From: Cololabis saira
Taxonomy: Eukaryota > Chordata > Actinopteri > Beloniformes > Belonidae
Assembly: GCF_033807715.1 (NCBI RefSeq)
Contig: NC_084587.1
Location: 26,775,017-26,839,016, forward strand
DNA length: 64,000 nucleotides
Direction: 5' to 3'
Part shown: piece by piece, positions 1 to 13,622 of the stretch
Layout of the letters: each line of letters begins with the position of its first letter
Position numbering within the stretch: the stretch's first letter is position 1
Translations under genes and position numbers: made by a program
The notes under the pieces: generated by a model
The model's database searches: none
Told to the model about the DNA's origin: nothing
What the model saw: the letters and a program-made list of their open reading frames with translations, nothing else

Positions 1-1544
1 AATTAAGGCCAACGAAGCTTAAGGACTCATTACAGAGTCCCATGACACCACCCACAACTTCCTATGTCAAACCATTCAAAAGTTATGGCAGAGAAAAGTA
101 TTCTAGGGGGCGCTGTTGAGCCATTTTGCCACGCCCATTAATGCAAACCATGTAATATCAAATTTATCACCAGGCCTGGCTTGCATGCAAAATTTGGTGC
201 CTTTTGGAGAACTATCAAATATGGACCAATCACATGAAGGGGGGCGCGCCTTTTGGCGTCTAGCGTCGCCACGGTAACACTTTTGAAAGAGAAAAGTAAT
301 GCGTGGTGTCGCAGGATGTAGACGCACATTTTGATGTATAACACACCTGGGTGCACATTACGGTTCGGGCTGAATTAACTGCCGAAGGAATGGCATAAAT
401 TTCGCCAAAATGACACAATTTATTCAAAATGGCCGACATCCTGTTCGGTTTCGGCCATGGCTCCAAGAGACTTTTCTTTAAGTTCTGCCATGATACAGGT
501 GTGTACCGATTTTCGTGCATGTACGTCAAACCGTATTGTGGGGCTTGAGGCACAAAGTTTTCCGGGGGGCGCTGTCGAGCCATTTTGCCACGCCCATTAA
601 TGCAAACCATGAAATATCAAATTTATCGCCAGGCCTGGCTTGCATGCCAAATTTGGTGCCTTTTGGGGAACTATCAAATATGGACCAATCAGATGAAGGG
701 GGGGTGCGCTTGTTGGCGTCTAGCGTCGCCACGGTAACACTTTTGAAAGAGAAAAGTAATGCGTGTAGTCGCAGGATGGAGACGCACATTTTGATGTATA
801 ACACATCTGGGTTTACAAAACGGTTCGGGCTGAATTAACTCTCGAAGGAATGGCATATATTGCTCCAAAATTACGCAATTAATTCAGAATGTTCAAAATG
901 GCCGACTTCCTGTTCGGTTTCGGCCATGGCGCCAAGAGACTTTTCTTTAAGTTGCGACATGATACAGGAGTGTACCGATTTTCGTTCATGTACGTCAAAC
1001 CGTATTATGGGGCTTGAGGCGCAAAGTTTTTTCTGTCTGAAAGAATCAGATGAAGGGTGGGCGCGCTTTTTGGCGTCTAGCGTCGCCACGGTAACGCTTT
1101 TGAAAGAGAAAAGTAATGCGTGGTGTCGGAGGATGGAGACGCACATTTTTATGTATAACACACCTGGGTGCACGTTACGGTTCGGGCTGAATTAACTTTC
1201 GAAGGAATGGCATAAATTTCGCCAAAATGACATGACTAATTCAAAATGGCCGACATCCTGTTCGGTTTCGGGCATGACCCCAAGAGACTTTTCTTTAAGT
1301 TGTCCCATGATACAGGTGTGTACCGATTTTCGTGCATGTACGTCAAACCGTATCGTGGGGCTTGAGGCACAAAGTTTTCAAGGGGGCGCTGTTGAGCCAT
1401 TTTACCACGCCCATTAATGCAAACCATTAAATATCAAATTTTTCGCCAGGCCTGGCTTGGGTGCAAAATTTGGTGACTTTTTGGGCATGTTAAGGGGGGC
1501 AAAAAGGCCATCACTTTGTCAGAAGAAAAATAATAATAATAATT
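1..1544 (+). repeat. Array element E0, left-truncated by window
   Basis: This is the body of one array element whose head lies off the left edge. It begins inside a head module with a GC box and contains two long (about 458 bp) body modules, one short module of about 356 bp lacking the GGGGGCGCTGTTGAG box, and an end module finishing in GTCAG plus (AAT)n. It is nearly identical to 26954-28497, sharing private variants at a constant offset of 26953. ORFs in it recur in every copy on both strands and are not credited as genes. Confidence 0.85.
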
Positions 1545-2437
1545 AAAGCTGCAAGCAGCGATGAACGGGCCCTCGCACTCACGTCCACCGCCCCCATAAG
1601 CATATCAGAAATGACACCACCCACGACTCTCTATGTCAAACCATTCAAAAGTTATATCAGAAAAAAGGGACAACCAATCAGAAGAAGGGGCGGGGCTAAT
1701 TAAGGCCAACGAAGCTTAAGAACTCATTACAGAGTCCCATGACACCACCCACAACTTCCTATGTCAAACCATTCAAAAGTTATGGCAGATAAAAGTTTTC
1801 CGGGGGGCGCTGTTGAGCCGTTAGGCCACGCCCATTAATGCAAACCATAAAATATCAAATTTATCGCCAAGTCTGGCTTGCATGCAAAATTTGGTGACTT
1901 TTGGAGAACTATCAAATATGGACCAATCAGATGAAGGGGGGGTGCGCTTGTTGGCGTCTAGCGTCGCCACGGTAACGCTTTCGAAAGAGAAAAGTAATGC
2001 GTGTGGTCGCAGGAGGGAGACGCACATTTTGATGTATAACACACCTGGGTGCACGTTACGGTTCGGGCTGAATTAACTGCCGAAGGAATGGCATAAATTG
2101 CGCCAAAGTGACAAGATTCATTCAAAATGGCCGACTTCCTGTTCGGTTTCGGGCATGACGCCAAGAGACTTTTCTTTAAGTTGTCACATGATACAGGTGT
2201 GTACCGATTTTCGTGCATGTACGTCAAACCGTATCGTGGGGCTTGAGGCACAAAGTTTTCAAGGGGGCGCTGTTGAGCCATTTTGCCACGCCCATTAATG
2301 CAAACCATTAAATATCAAATTTTTCGCCAGGCCTGACTTGGGTGCAAAATTTGGTGACTTTTTGGGCACGTTAAGGGGGGCAAAAAGGCCATCACTTTGT
2401 CAGAAGAAAAAAAAAAATAATAATAATAATAATAATT
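1545..2437 (+). repeat. Array element E1, short form
   Basis: It starts with the head palindrome GCTGCAAGCAGC followed by GGGCCCTCGCAC. At 893 bp it is the shortest head-to-head unit in the window: head, two short CCAAT/GC-box modules, one long-module start with GGGGGCGCTG, one end module and the (AAT)n linker. It has no tail of its own before the next head at 2438. Confidence 0.85.
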
Positions 2438-2874
2438 AAAGCTGCAAGCAGCAATGAACGGGCCCTCGCACTCACGTCAACCGCCCCCCATAAGCATATC
2501 AGAAATGACACCACCCACGACTTCCTATGTCAAACCCTTCAAAAGTTATAGCAGAAAAAAGGGACGACCAGTCAGAAGAAGGGGCGGGGCTAATTCAGGG
2601 CAAAGAAGATCAAGGACTCATTACAGAGTCCCATGACACCACCCACGACTCTCTATGTCAAAACATTCAAAAGTTATAGCAGAAAATAGGGACAACCAAT
2701 CAGAAAAAGGGACTGGGCTAATTGTCACCAATTATGGTCAAGGACTCAATGCCGAGTCCCATGACACCACCCACGACTCTCTATGTCAAACCTTTCAAAA
2801 GTTATGGCAGAAAAAAGTATTCTAGGGGGCGCTGTTGAGCCGTGAGGACACGCCCATTAATGCAAACCATGAAA
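2438..2874 (+). repeat. Array element E2, left part
   Basis: The head palindrome is followed by three short head modules (each with CCAATCAG or a close variant and a GC-rich box), then the start of a body module at the GGGGGCGCTGTTGAG box. Homology to the family stops abruptly at about 2874 after the conserved ATTAATGCAAACCATGAA motif and resumes at about 3781. Confidence 0.75.
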
Positions 2875-3302
2875 AAAAAAATCAGATCACTCAAATGAAC
2901 GACGATCATACAGTACAGCTGTATCTCATGGTCCAGAATGTATGATATTATATTAATCTATTATACCATATTATATTACATGTTGTTATTTCATATTAGC
3001 GTACCCAGTAATATAGCATATTGTATTATTGCATTGTATGTTGCTTCATTTCATATATTTTTGACTGTATTATATTGTAAAATGATATATCATAGCGATT
3101 GCATTATTATATAATTTCAATTTATAACACTAATATACAATTCCTCACACACACACTCCTTCCAAATGTTTCTTTTTTTTCTCCATTATGACAATTGTAT
3201 GCTGTCATCCGTTATGTTTTTTGTTTTTAAGCTTGTTATGTCTGTTATTCAAATATATTAATACATTCATTAATATGCTATACTGTATTTTGTATTGTGT
3301 AT

Positions 3303-3445
<143 letters not shown>

Positions 3446-3654
3446 CCTGAAGTGTGACTACCTGCAGAACGTATTTTAGCATGAAAGCTTGCATATTTAA
3501 CGTACATCAAGCATCCTGTATCATAGCTACATGTCTGCCGTTTGTAACAAAGCAAACCGCGTGAAAATCGGTTGAAAATCAAGTGAGTTATAGTTATTTT
3601 ACTTATGCAGACACCTCCTTCCACAATAGAAGTGAACGTTCTAGAGTTAAAGCG

Positions 3655-3775
3655 ATACCGATCCAAGATGGCGGCCACGCCCGACGTTCTCAGGCAGTCA
3701 ATGCGGCGCCTCGACCAAGATGGCGGCCGCGCTGAACATCAGCCCCTCCCCCCGCGGGAGCTGCGCGCGCAAACT
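3655..3775 (+). promoter_or_regulatory. CpG-rich stretch with two perfect YY1-type sites
   Basis: Two copies of CAAGATGGCGGC (3664-3675 and 3716-3727), the consensus YY1 site, lie 52 bp apart on the same strand in a CpG-dense stretch within otherwise AT-rich DNA. YY1 sites of this form are typical of CpG-island promoters and of some retroelement promoters. No gene is visible next to it. Promoter function is inferred from motifs only. Confidence 0.35.
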
Positions 3776-3925
3776 CCACTCAAATTCAAAAGTTATGGCA
3801 GAAAATCGGGACAACCAATCAGAAGAAGGGGAAAGAGAAAAGTAATGTGCGTCGTCACAGGACAGAGACGAACATTTTGATGTAAAAAAAACACAAAAAT
3901 TGCTGACAAAAATTTTGGCATATCA

Positions 3926-3993
3926 AGCCAGGCTTGAACTCTCGACCTCTGGCAGCAAAGACCGCAATAATCTGGCTGAGCTAAGTCTCAGCT
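3926..3993 (-). other. tRNA-like segment (degenerate, B/A box) in type-B module
   Basis: Read on the minus strand it contains TTAGCTCAGCCAGA, an A-box-like motif, followed by GAGTTCAAGCC, a B-box-like motif, at tRNA-like spacing. The acceptor and T stems do not pair convincingly, so it is a tRNA-derived relic (SINE-head-like) and not a tRNA gene. The same segment recurs in every type-B module. Confidence 0.5.
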
Positions 3994-4202
3994 ATTCCTT
4001 TTATTTGACCTACTGGGTTAGGACAGACCAACATAGCGATAAAATGTCTGGAACTTTTTTTTCCTAATTTTTTAAATATTTGTAAGTTATAAATATTAGT
4101 AAAACCCTACTATTTAAATTATTACTTTTTTTGTAACCATTCTGCCAAGGTTGTAACCGGGCTGAGCCGGGAATATTTCTGAAGTCACCACATTACAGGG
4201 AG

Positions 4203-4353
4203 CTGATTGGTCGGGGGGCGGGGCCGTCATCACCCTACTCGCCACTGATTGGTCGGGGGGCGGGGCCGTCATCACCCTACTCGCCACTGATTGGTCGGGG
4301 GGCGGGGCCGCCATCACCCTACTCGCCACTGATTGGTCAGGGGGCGGGGCCGG
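4203..4353 (+). repeat. 42-bp minisatellite, 4 units (CCAAT + GC box)
   Basis: ATTGG starts at 4206, 4248, 4290 and 4332, giving an exact 42-bp period. Each unit carries ATTGG (inverted CCAAT, NF-Y type) directly before GGGGCGGGGC (Sp1/KLF type). Because 42 is divisible by three, the unit keeps frames open on both strands. Confidence 0.9.
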
Positions 4354-4430
4354 CAGACGTTTGAATCAGGAAGCGGGAGTCAGCGCGAGAGCGACTGGCG
4401 GCTCGCGGCAATTTTATTATAAAAAAAGGA
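4353..4430 (+). promoter_or_regulatory. CpG-rich segment ending in TATA-like box
   Basis: Downstream of the 42-bp units is a CpG-rich stretch (CAGCGCGAGAGCGACTGGCG) ending in TTATTATAAAAAAAGG, a good TATA-like motif. Together with the upstream CCAAT/GC units this resembles a core promoter pointing right. It is motif evidence only. Confidence 0.3.
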
Positions 4431-6136
4431 CAACCAATCAGAAGAAGGGGCGGGGCTAATTCAGGCCAATGAAGTTCAAGGACTCCATAAAGAATCTGAT
4501 GACACCACCCACGACTCTCTATGTCAAACCATTCAAAAGTTATAGCAGAAAATCGGGACAACCAATCAGAAGAAGGGGCGGGGCTAATTAAGGCCAACTA
4601 AGCTTAAGGACTAATTACAGAATCCCATGACACCACCCACGACTTCCTATGTCAAACCATTCAAAAGTTATGGCAGATAAAAGTATTCTAGGGGGGGCTG
4701 TTGAGCCGTTAGGCCACGCCCATTAATGCAAACCAAGAAATATCAAATTTATCGCCAAGTCTGTCTTGCATGCAAAATTTGGTGACTTTTGGAGAACTAT
4801 CAAATATGGACCAATCACATGAAGGGGGGGGCGCGCCTTTTGGCGTCTAGCGTCGCCACGGTAACACTTTTGAAAGAGAAAAGTAATGCGTGGTGTCGCA
4901 GGATGTAGATGCACATTTTGATGTATAACACACCTGGGTGCACGTTACGGTTCGGGCTGAATTAACTGCCGAAGGAATGGCATAAATTTCGCCAAAATTA
5001 CACAATTTATTCAAAATGGCCGACATCCTGTTCGGTTTCGGCCATGGCTCCAAGAGACTTTTCTTTAAGTTGTGCCATGATACAGGTGTGTAGCGATTCT
5101 CGTGCATGTACGTCAAACCGTATTGTGGGGCTTGAGGCACAAAGTTTTCCGGGGGGCGCTGTTGAGCCATTTTGCCACGCCCATTAATGCAAACCATGAA
5201 ATATCAAATTTATCTCCAGGCCTGGCTTGCGTGCCAAATTTGGTGCCTTTTGGGGAACTATCAAATATGGACCAATCAGATGAAGGGGGGGTGCGCTTGT
5301 TGGTGTCTAGCGTCGCCACGGTAACACTTTTCAAAGAGAAAAGTAATGCGTGTAGTCGCAGGATGGAGACGCACATTTTGATGTATAACACATCTGGGTT
5401 CACGATACGGTTCGGGCTGAATTAACTCTCGAAGGAATGGCATATATTGCTCCAAAATTACGCAATTAATTCAGAATGTTCAAAATGGCCGACTTCCTGT
5501 TCGGTTTCGGCCATGGCGCCAAGAGACTTTTCTTTTAGTTGCGACATAATACAGGAGTGTACCGATTTTCATTCATGTACGTCAAACCGTATTATGGGGC
5601 TTGAGGCACAAAGTTTTTTCTGTCGAACCAATCAGATGAAGGGTGGGCGCGCTTTTTGGCGTCTAGCGCCGCCACGGTAACGCTTTTGAAAGAGAAAAGT
5701 AATGCGTGTTGTCGCAGGATGGAGACGCACATTTTGATGTATAACACACTTGGGGGCACGTTACGGTTCGGGCTGAATTAACTTTCGAAGGAATGGCATA
5801 AATTTCGCCAAAATGACACGACTAATTCAAAATGGCCGACTTCCTGTTCGGTTTCGGGCATGACGCCAAGAGACTTTTCTTTCAGTTGCGCCATGATACA
5901 GGTGTGTACCGATTTTCGTGCATGTACGTCAAACCGTATCGTGGGGCTTGAGGCACAAAGTTTTCAAGGGGGCGCTGTTGAGCCATTTTGCCACGCCCAT
6001 TAATGCAAACCATTAAATATCAAATTTTTCGCCAGGCCTGACTAGGGTGCAAAATTTGGTGACTTTTTGGGCACGTTTAGGGGGGCAAAAAGGCCCTCCT
6101 TTCGTCAGAAAAATAATAATAATAATAATAATAATA

Positions 6137-6255
6137 ACGCGAAGAATTCCTACAGATACAATAGGGCCTTCGCACTGAAGGTGCTCGGGCCCTAATAATA
6201 ATAAAAATTCCTGCAAATACAATAGGGCCTTCGCTCTGAAGGTGCTCGGGCCCTA
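6137..6255 (+). repeat. Two tandem tail units of the array element
   Basis: Each unit carries ATTCCTACAGATAC or ATTCCTGCAAATAC, then a hairpin with paired stems AGGGCC/GGCCCT and GCAC/GTGC, ending CCCTAA. They are separated by a short (AAT)n tract. They close the block: unrelated AT-rich DNA follows. Confidence 0.85.
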
Positions 6256-6504
6256 ATTAGATAAAGACTTGGATATTGAACGCTATTCAATAGCTAATTA
6301 TTGATAATTAAGATTTTTTCAACTTTGGAAGTTTATGTACACTAAGTTTACTGTGTCCTTTAACAGTTTAAAATCCGACATGACGATGTTTTGGTGTTTG
6401 AAACATCCGATAGGCTCACTGAAATTTTTTGTGTTAATTGGAAACACTACCGGTGAATGTTTTCTACGGGAAACCTTCAAACAAAAGGGGCTCATTGCAT
6501 AACA

Positions 6505-6565
6505 TCAAAGTTAAATATATATATGTGTGTGTGTGTGTGTATGTGTGTGTGTTTGTGTATATATA

Positions 6566-6602
<37 letters not shown>

Positions 6603-7503
6603 CATATATACACATAAAAAAAGAAAAACAACATTAGGCAAAATCAGCAAAATCTGGTTCTTCCTTGGGTTCACTTTCCAGATGCCTGAAGGTCCCATGT
6701 TCATCCGTTCAAAGAATAATATGCAAGTTTAACATGGGAGCACGCAGCCATCATACCACTTAGGAAGGATATTGCTTCTGTGTCCTAGAAAACCCCAGAA
6801 CAACAACAACAAAAGACCTTGTAAAGATGGTGTCTGAAGCCAGGAAGAGTGTATCACTATCTACAGTAAAATGCTTTTATGGCTTTTCAGCTCACGCTGC
6901 ATGAGCCAAAAGGCCATGCAGCAAGAGCCACTAATCCCAAACCGCCATGAAAAAGACTAAAAACAAGATTTAAGCTGCACATGGGGACAAAGATCTTAAT
7001 TTTTAGAGAAATGTCCTGTTATCTGATGAGCAAAAATTGTTAATGATCATGGTTATATTAAGAAGAAATGGGGGAAGCTTGCAGGCCTCAGAACATTGTC
7101 CCAGGTGTGATGGGAGTGGAAGCATCATGTTGTGTAGCTGCTTTGTTGCAGCAAAAACTGATGCATATCACAAAATAGATGACATCATGAGGAAAAAAGA
7201 TAATGTGGATGTATTAAAGGAACATCTCAAGACATTGGTCAAAAAACTTCAACCTTGGGCAATAATGGATCGTCAACATGGACAATGACCCCGAGCATAT
7301 CTCCACATTACTTGCAAAGTGAATTAATGTACCTTTATCAAAATGAAGGAACGGTGCAAGGACACATGATTCAGTGCCAAAAATTCTTTCATTAAGAATG
7401 GGCCAGAATTTCAGCAAGATATTGTAAGACACTGTGGAGGGCTATCCAAAAAACGATTAAACCAAACTGAACAGTTTAAAGACAATTCTGCCAAATACTT
7501 ACC
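6505..7503 (+). pseudogene. Tc1/mariner (Sleeping Beauty-like) transposase pseudogene
   Basis: Family role: a DDE/D transposase that cuts and pastes the element through its inverted repeats in the nucleus. Recognisable pieces in order are a paired-like DNA-binding region (about 6650-6760, motif around SGSSLG decayed), the first catalytic aspartate in VLLSDE at about 7012-7030 (the usual W is L), the strongly conserved stretch GGSIML...CF (about 7115-7145), HKIDDIMRK, and the second aspartate in MDNDPEH (about 7275-7300), after which a stop codon follows. The third acidic residue lies in a degraded stretch. There are several frameshifts and stops, and 6517-6615 is occupied by microsatellite. 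The longest open piece is 7037-7288. No function is expected. Confidence 0.85.
6517..6615. repeat. (TG)n/(TA)n microsatellite
   Basis: TG-rich then TA-rich tract, interrupted by TTTGTG and by CATACATA. It sits inside the 5' part of the decayed transposase gene. Confidence 0.95.
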
Positions 7504-7525
7504 AGTGCATGTAACTTCTCTCTTT

Positions 7526-9939
<2,414 letters not shown>

Positions 9940-10248
9940 TTGATATCTTTTATTTCGAACATAAGCACAAAATATAAATAAATAAATACTGTTAATAAAG
10001 CAGCAAAACAATAAATTAATAATATATTGATACATTATTTACGATGTGAATTTATATACACCCATGTACAATCTTATTCATTACAAACATTCTTACTGAA
10101 AGATATTTCTACACACATTAAAGCATACATATACACATGTACTTGTTTCTGCTCACATATGTATAGATACATGCGTTTCCACATACATATATACACATAT
10201 ATACACTTACAACCATACAAGTCCAGGACACACATAAACATGCATATA

Positions 10249-10426
<178 letters not shown>

Positions 10427-10524
10427 AACATCCACAAATACACATATTTCCATACCAATATGTACACATATAAACATATACACATACCCATATGTTATAC
10501 TTAGTCATATAAAGAGAAGCCCCC

Positions 10525-10740
10525 CCTCAAGCCCCCCATCCCTATATCTTGTAAAAATCTTTGTTTATATTGGTTTTTGAACTGGTTGATGCTTGGACAT
10601 TGTTTCAGATCCAAACTCAGTCATTTCCATAGCCTTACCTCGTTATTTTTTATGCAGAATCTTTTCATCGTAATTCTGTATCTCTGGGTTTTGAAATTAA
10701 CCATTTCCCTTAAATCATACACTCCCTCTCTTTATTAAAT
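10525..10740 (-). pseudogene. LINE reverse transcriptase, C-terminal relic
   Basis: The minus-strand frame reads a pattern typical of the last part of fish non-LTR retrotransposon polymerases: VRLWK, a stop codon, LSLDLKQCPSINQFKNQYKQ. In such proteins the motif is LWN-S-L-x3-L-K-x-C-x-x-I-x-x-F-K, lying after the polymerase thumb near the C-terminus. One stop codon falls where N or S is expected, so the copy is dead. The catalytic part of the polymerase is absent (5' truncation, usual for LINEs). Confidence 0.6.
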
Positions 10741-11740
10741 ATTAAAAATATATAATTGCAATAATTACAACAATCATAATATTGTATTATTGTTTCATGC
10801 TATATACACAGCTTACTGAAAACCAGTAACATTGCAGCAAATGGTTTACAACAGACATTTGGACATCTCAGATCAGCTTGATAACCATGATAAGTTTAAT
10901 TTAAGTGCTCAAGTTTCATTACCTGATGCACCTGTTCTTACTAGCAGAGAATAAAAAAACAAATTGTTGAAAGCGAAGATTTGAAAAAAAAATATTGGTC
11001 CTAAACAAACAATACTTTCCAGGGAACATGGACGCCGTTGTTTTTTAAATTTCTAGTGACAACAATGGGGAGCTGGTAACCACCTGCCAGGTAGCCGTGG
11101 TCATACACAAAGAATTAATGAACCAAAAAAAAAAAATTAATCCAGCTGATTGACCATTTTCTTCTGCTGAAAACAAAACTAACAACAAAGACAACTGCAG
11201 TAAAGGCTGGGTAAAGAATCACAGTTGAAAACACGTCTCCTTAGAATCTACACTTGAGATAGTCCACAAATAAGTCTAAACTATTGATCTGTAGCACTTA
11301 AAAAGAGAGGCTCTACGTTTTAAAGATTTCTGAATCCTCAGATAGGTATGTTTATTGGAGCGATAGGGCAGCTTGCTGTTCTAAATCAAGTCATAATTTC
11401 TCTGTCACATGTGTACAGGCTCAATAAACTCCAGGCTTCAGTGTCTGTTCTTTTTTGATTTGTTTACATTTTTATTGTCTAATTCTAAGAACTATTGCTC
11501 TTATGAAAAATATTTTTCCAATATTACATTTGTTTATTTGTAGCATGACTCCAGGTTCTAGTGTAGTGTCGTTCATTAACAATGGGAACTCTTCTTACAG
11601 CTTCTTCCTGGGAATAAAAAATTTATAAAATAACAGAGAATGCCAACAAGTAGTCATATTTACTAGTAGCGATGTGAAGTAAATTATATTATATTAATGT
11701 TAAATTATAAATGACTTAAAAATAAATAAATAAATATTTA

Positions 11741-11742
<2 letters not shown>
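10741..11742. other. Anonymous AT-rich DNA
   Basis: No gene, RNA or repeat family recognised. Confidence 0.5.
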
Positions 11743-11826
<84 letters not shown>

Positions 11827-11844
11827 TATATATGTGTGTGTGTG
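11743..11844. repeat. (TA)n microsatellite with short (TG)n end
   Basis: About 40 TA units, then TATATG and a short TG run. Likely polymorphic and cruciform-prone. Confidence 0.97.
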
Positions 11845-13622
11845 TCTGAACATTTCTAGAACTTCTAAAGCTGTGTTTTGCACATTAAGATAACAAATAT
11901 TTTATGTGTATTAGTATTTTTGTATTTCCAATAGCTGTGAATTTATACCACTTTATATATTTATTTTTATCAGCTGCCATATATCATACTTAGAGCTACT
12001 ATCTACTTTGGCACAGTGGTGCTTTGTTAACTTATACTTAACTTATAACTGTTTTGAAATGAAATGTTCACAAGCCTTCAATTTTAGTTTAAATTCCCTA
12101 TTAGTGTTCACCTATGGTGACCAGTGTTGAACCTGTCAGAGAGTAATTGAAATTCAATAGCTGATGTTTTTTACTTATTTGGGTGTGATCATAGTTTTCA
12201 GATGAGAAGTAAAACATGAAGGACAATGAGCTGTCCATTATGTGGGTTTCTGGGTTAGATCGATAAAGAGAAAATGGCTCAAATATAAGGAAATAACGAA
12301 AACACTCCAGACAGACAAAGTGAGTCTTTCATAGAGGCAGACTAAGAAGAGAGGAACCAGTTGGCTAATGAACTTGCTCTGTTTTTGTAAGTTTTCTTTT
12401 CATCCCCCTCTCCGTCACTCCATCTTTTTCTTCAGTCATTGCACATAATCTTTTCTTCTATTCCTTGTTGCATTATAATTTCTTTCCTATCTGAAACTTG
12501 TATCTTTTCCACTCACTATAATTGGAAATGGGAGGGGGGGCAAACATTCATCTCATTAAGTGCAAAGACAGGCACTCACAAGCATATACTGTTCACACAG
12601 ACAATTTGTTATCCTATCGTAAAATTAATGTGAGTGCACAGTCAGTCATGAGTAGTCCTTCATAGGACTCAATTTATCTTGTGAATGTGGAAGTAAAGAT
12701 AGAGAAAAGAAAACAAATGAAAATAGGATGAATGCATTCAAGCCCAAAAGAGAAATTAATTACAATCACGCGAGTAAGAACATGCACCCTCTGTCAAAGC
12801 TTTATGTATCAGGATATGATTTAAAAAAAGAAAAAGACCATCTGATCCTTATTAGGTCTGAGGACGGAGTTGTGGCTTTTGGGATGGCAAACAGTGAAGT
12901 GTTTCTCTTGTTATTTTGTCCCATTGTTCTTACAACACATCTTAAAGTGTAACAGTACAGGATCATTGGTGTAGAGATTTTCATTTCAAAATTCTCAACA
13001 CATCCTTTATCTATATATGTAAGGACTGCAGGCATGTTATTCCAGTACCTATAGCCACCAGTGATGCGCAGAAATGACCCACGATCACCCGATGTTTCCA
13101 GCCAACCTGTCCGCAACCAAAACTGCAAATTCTGATAAACACAAAATAATACACAATCCGCTACACGACCTGCAGTTATTTTCTTTCAAAAATAAAATAT
13201 ATAAAGGTGAGCTCTTTATCTGTCATTGCCTTAAGGTTATACAGTATGAACAGCAAATACAAGTATTGATATGTTAATGTGCCAGTATTATCGTAAGCCT
13301 ACAGCTTATTGCTCAGACTTAAAAAGGGCTTTCCCATCTGTGACCAATCCTTGGATATATCTGAAACATATTGTTGCTGGTACTGCCGTCTGGTTTATAG
13401 GAAAAGAAAAAAAGTTACCTTGCTCCCTGTGCTAGGAATGATCCTGGTGTGTCTTAAACTAAACGTTCAAACACTGATGATCCATCACGCCAACAAATAT
13501 GACCTTGATTTACTGTTTCCTCAAATTTTTCCCAGACTTTAGTTTCTATGTACCTTTTTGTTTTCAACTTTTCCCTGACCCTCACCATCACCTGCCTTGT
13601 GTCACGCACGCCTGCGGCTGTG
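11845..13622. other. Anonymous DNA, nothing recognised
   Basis: AT-rich. Frames of up to about 110 codons occur on both strands but show no domain or family. Confidence 0.5.

Larger units (their letters stand above)
3781..6255 (+). repeat. Array element E2, right part (contains type-B module)
   Basis: Homology resumes with a head module (AACCAATCAGAAGAAGGGG), then a type-B module with tRNA-like sequence and four 42-bp units, two further head modules, one long pair of body modules, a short module, the end module and two tandem tails. Positions 4550-6065 match 40225-41740 almost base for base, including the same single-base loss in the GGGGGCGCTG box. It ends at CCCTAA before unrelated DNA. 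Confidence 0.8.
6315..7525 (+). mobile_element. Decayed Tc1-like transposon, Sleeping Beauty/Tdr1 type
   Basis: The left part (GTTTATGTACACTAAG at about 6330, then GATAGGCTCACTGA) matches the inner left direct repeat region of salmonid/zebrafish Sleeping Beauty-type elements as I know them. The right part has a decayed AGTGCATGTAACTTCT, the matching right inner repeat. The outer termini are not recognisable. The middle is a broken transposase gene. A TG/TA microsatellite has expanded inside the 5' end of the old coding region. Confidence 0.8.

Noticed and set aside
103..610. Many conserved ORFs of 60-150 codons in the array, for example the 116-residue minus-strand frame at 260-610
   Set aside because: The same frames recur in every copy on both strands at once, overlap each other, and have no domain. 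Conservation is explained by recent repeat amplification.
3926..3993. Functional tRNA gene on the minus strand
   Set aside because: Box motifs are present, but stems do not pair and eight diverged copies sit in one repeat module.
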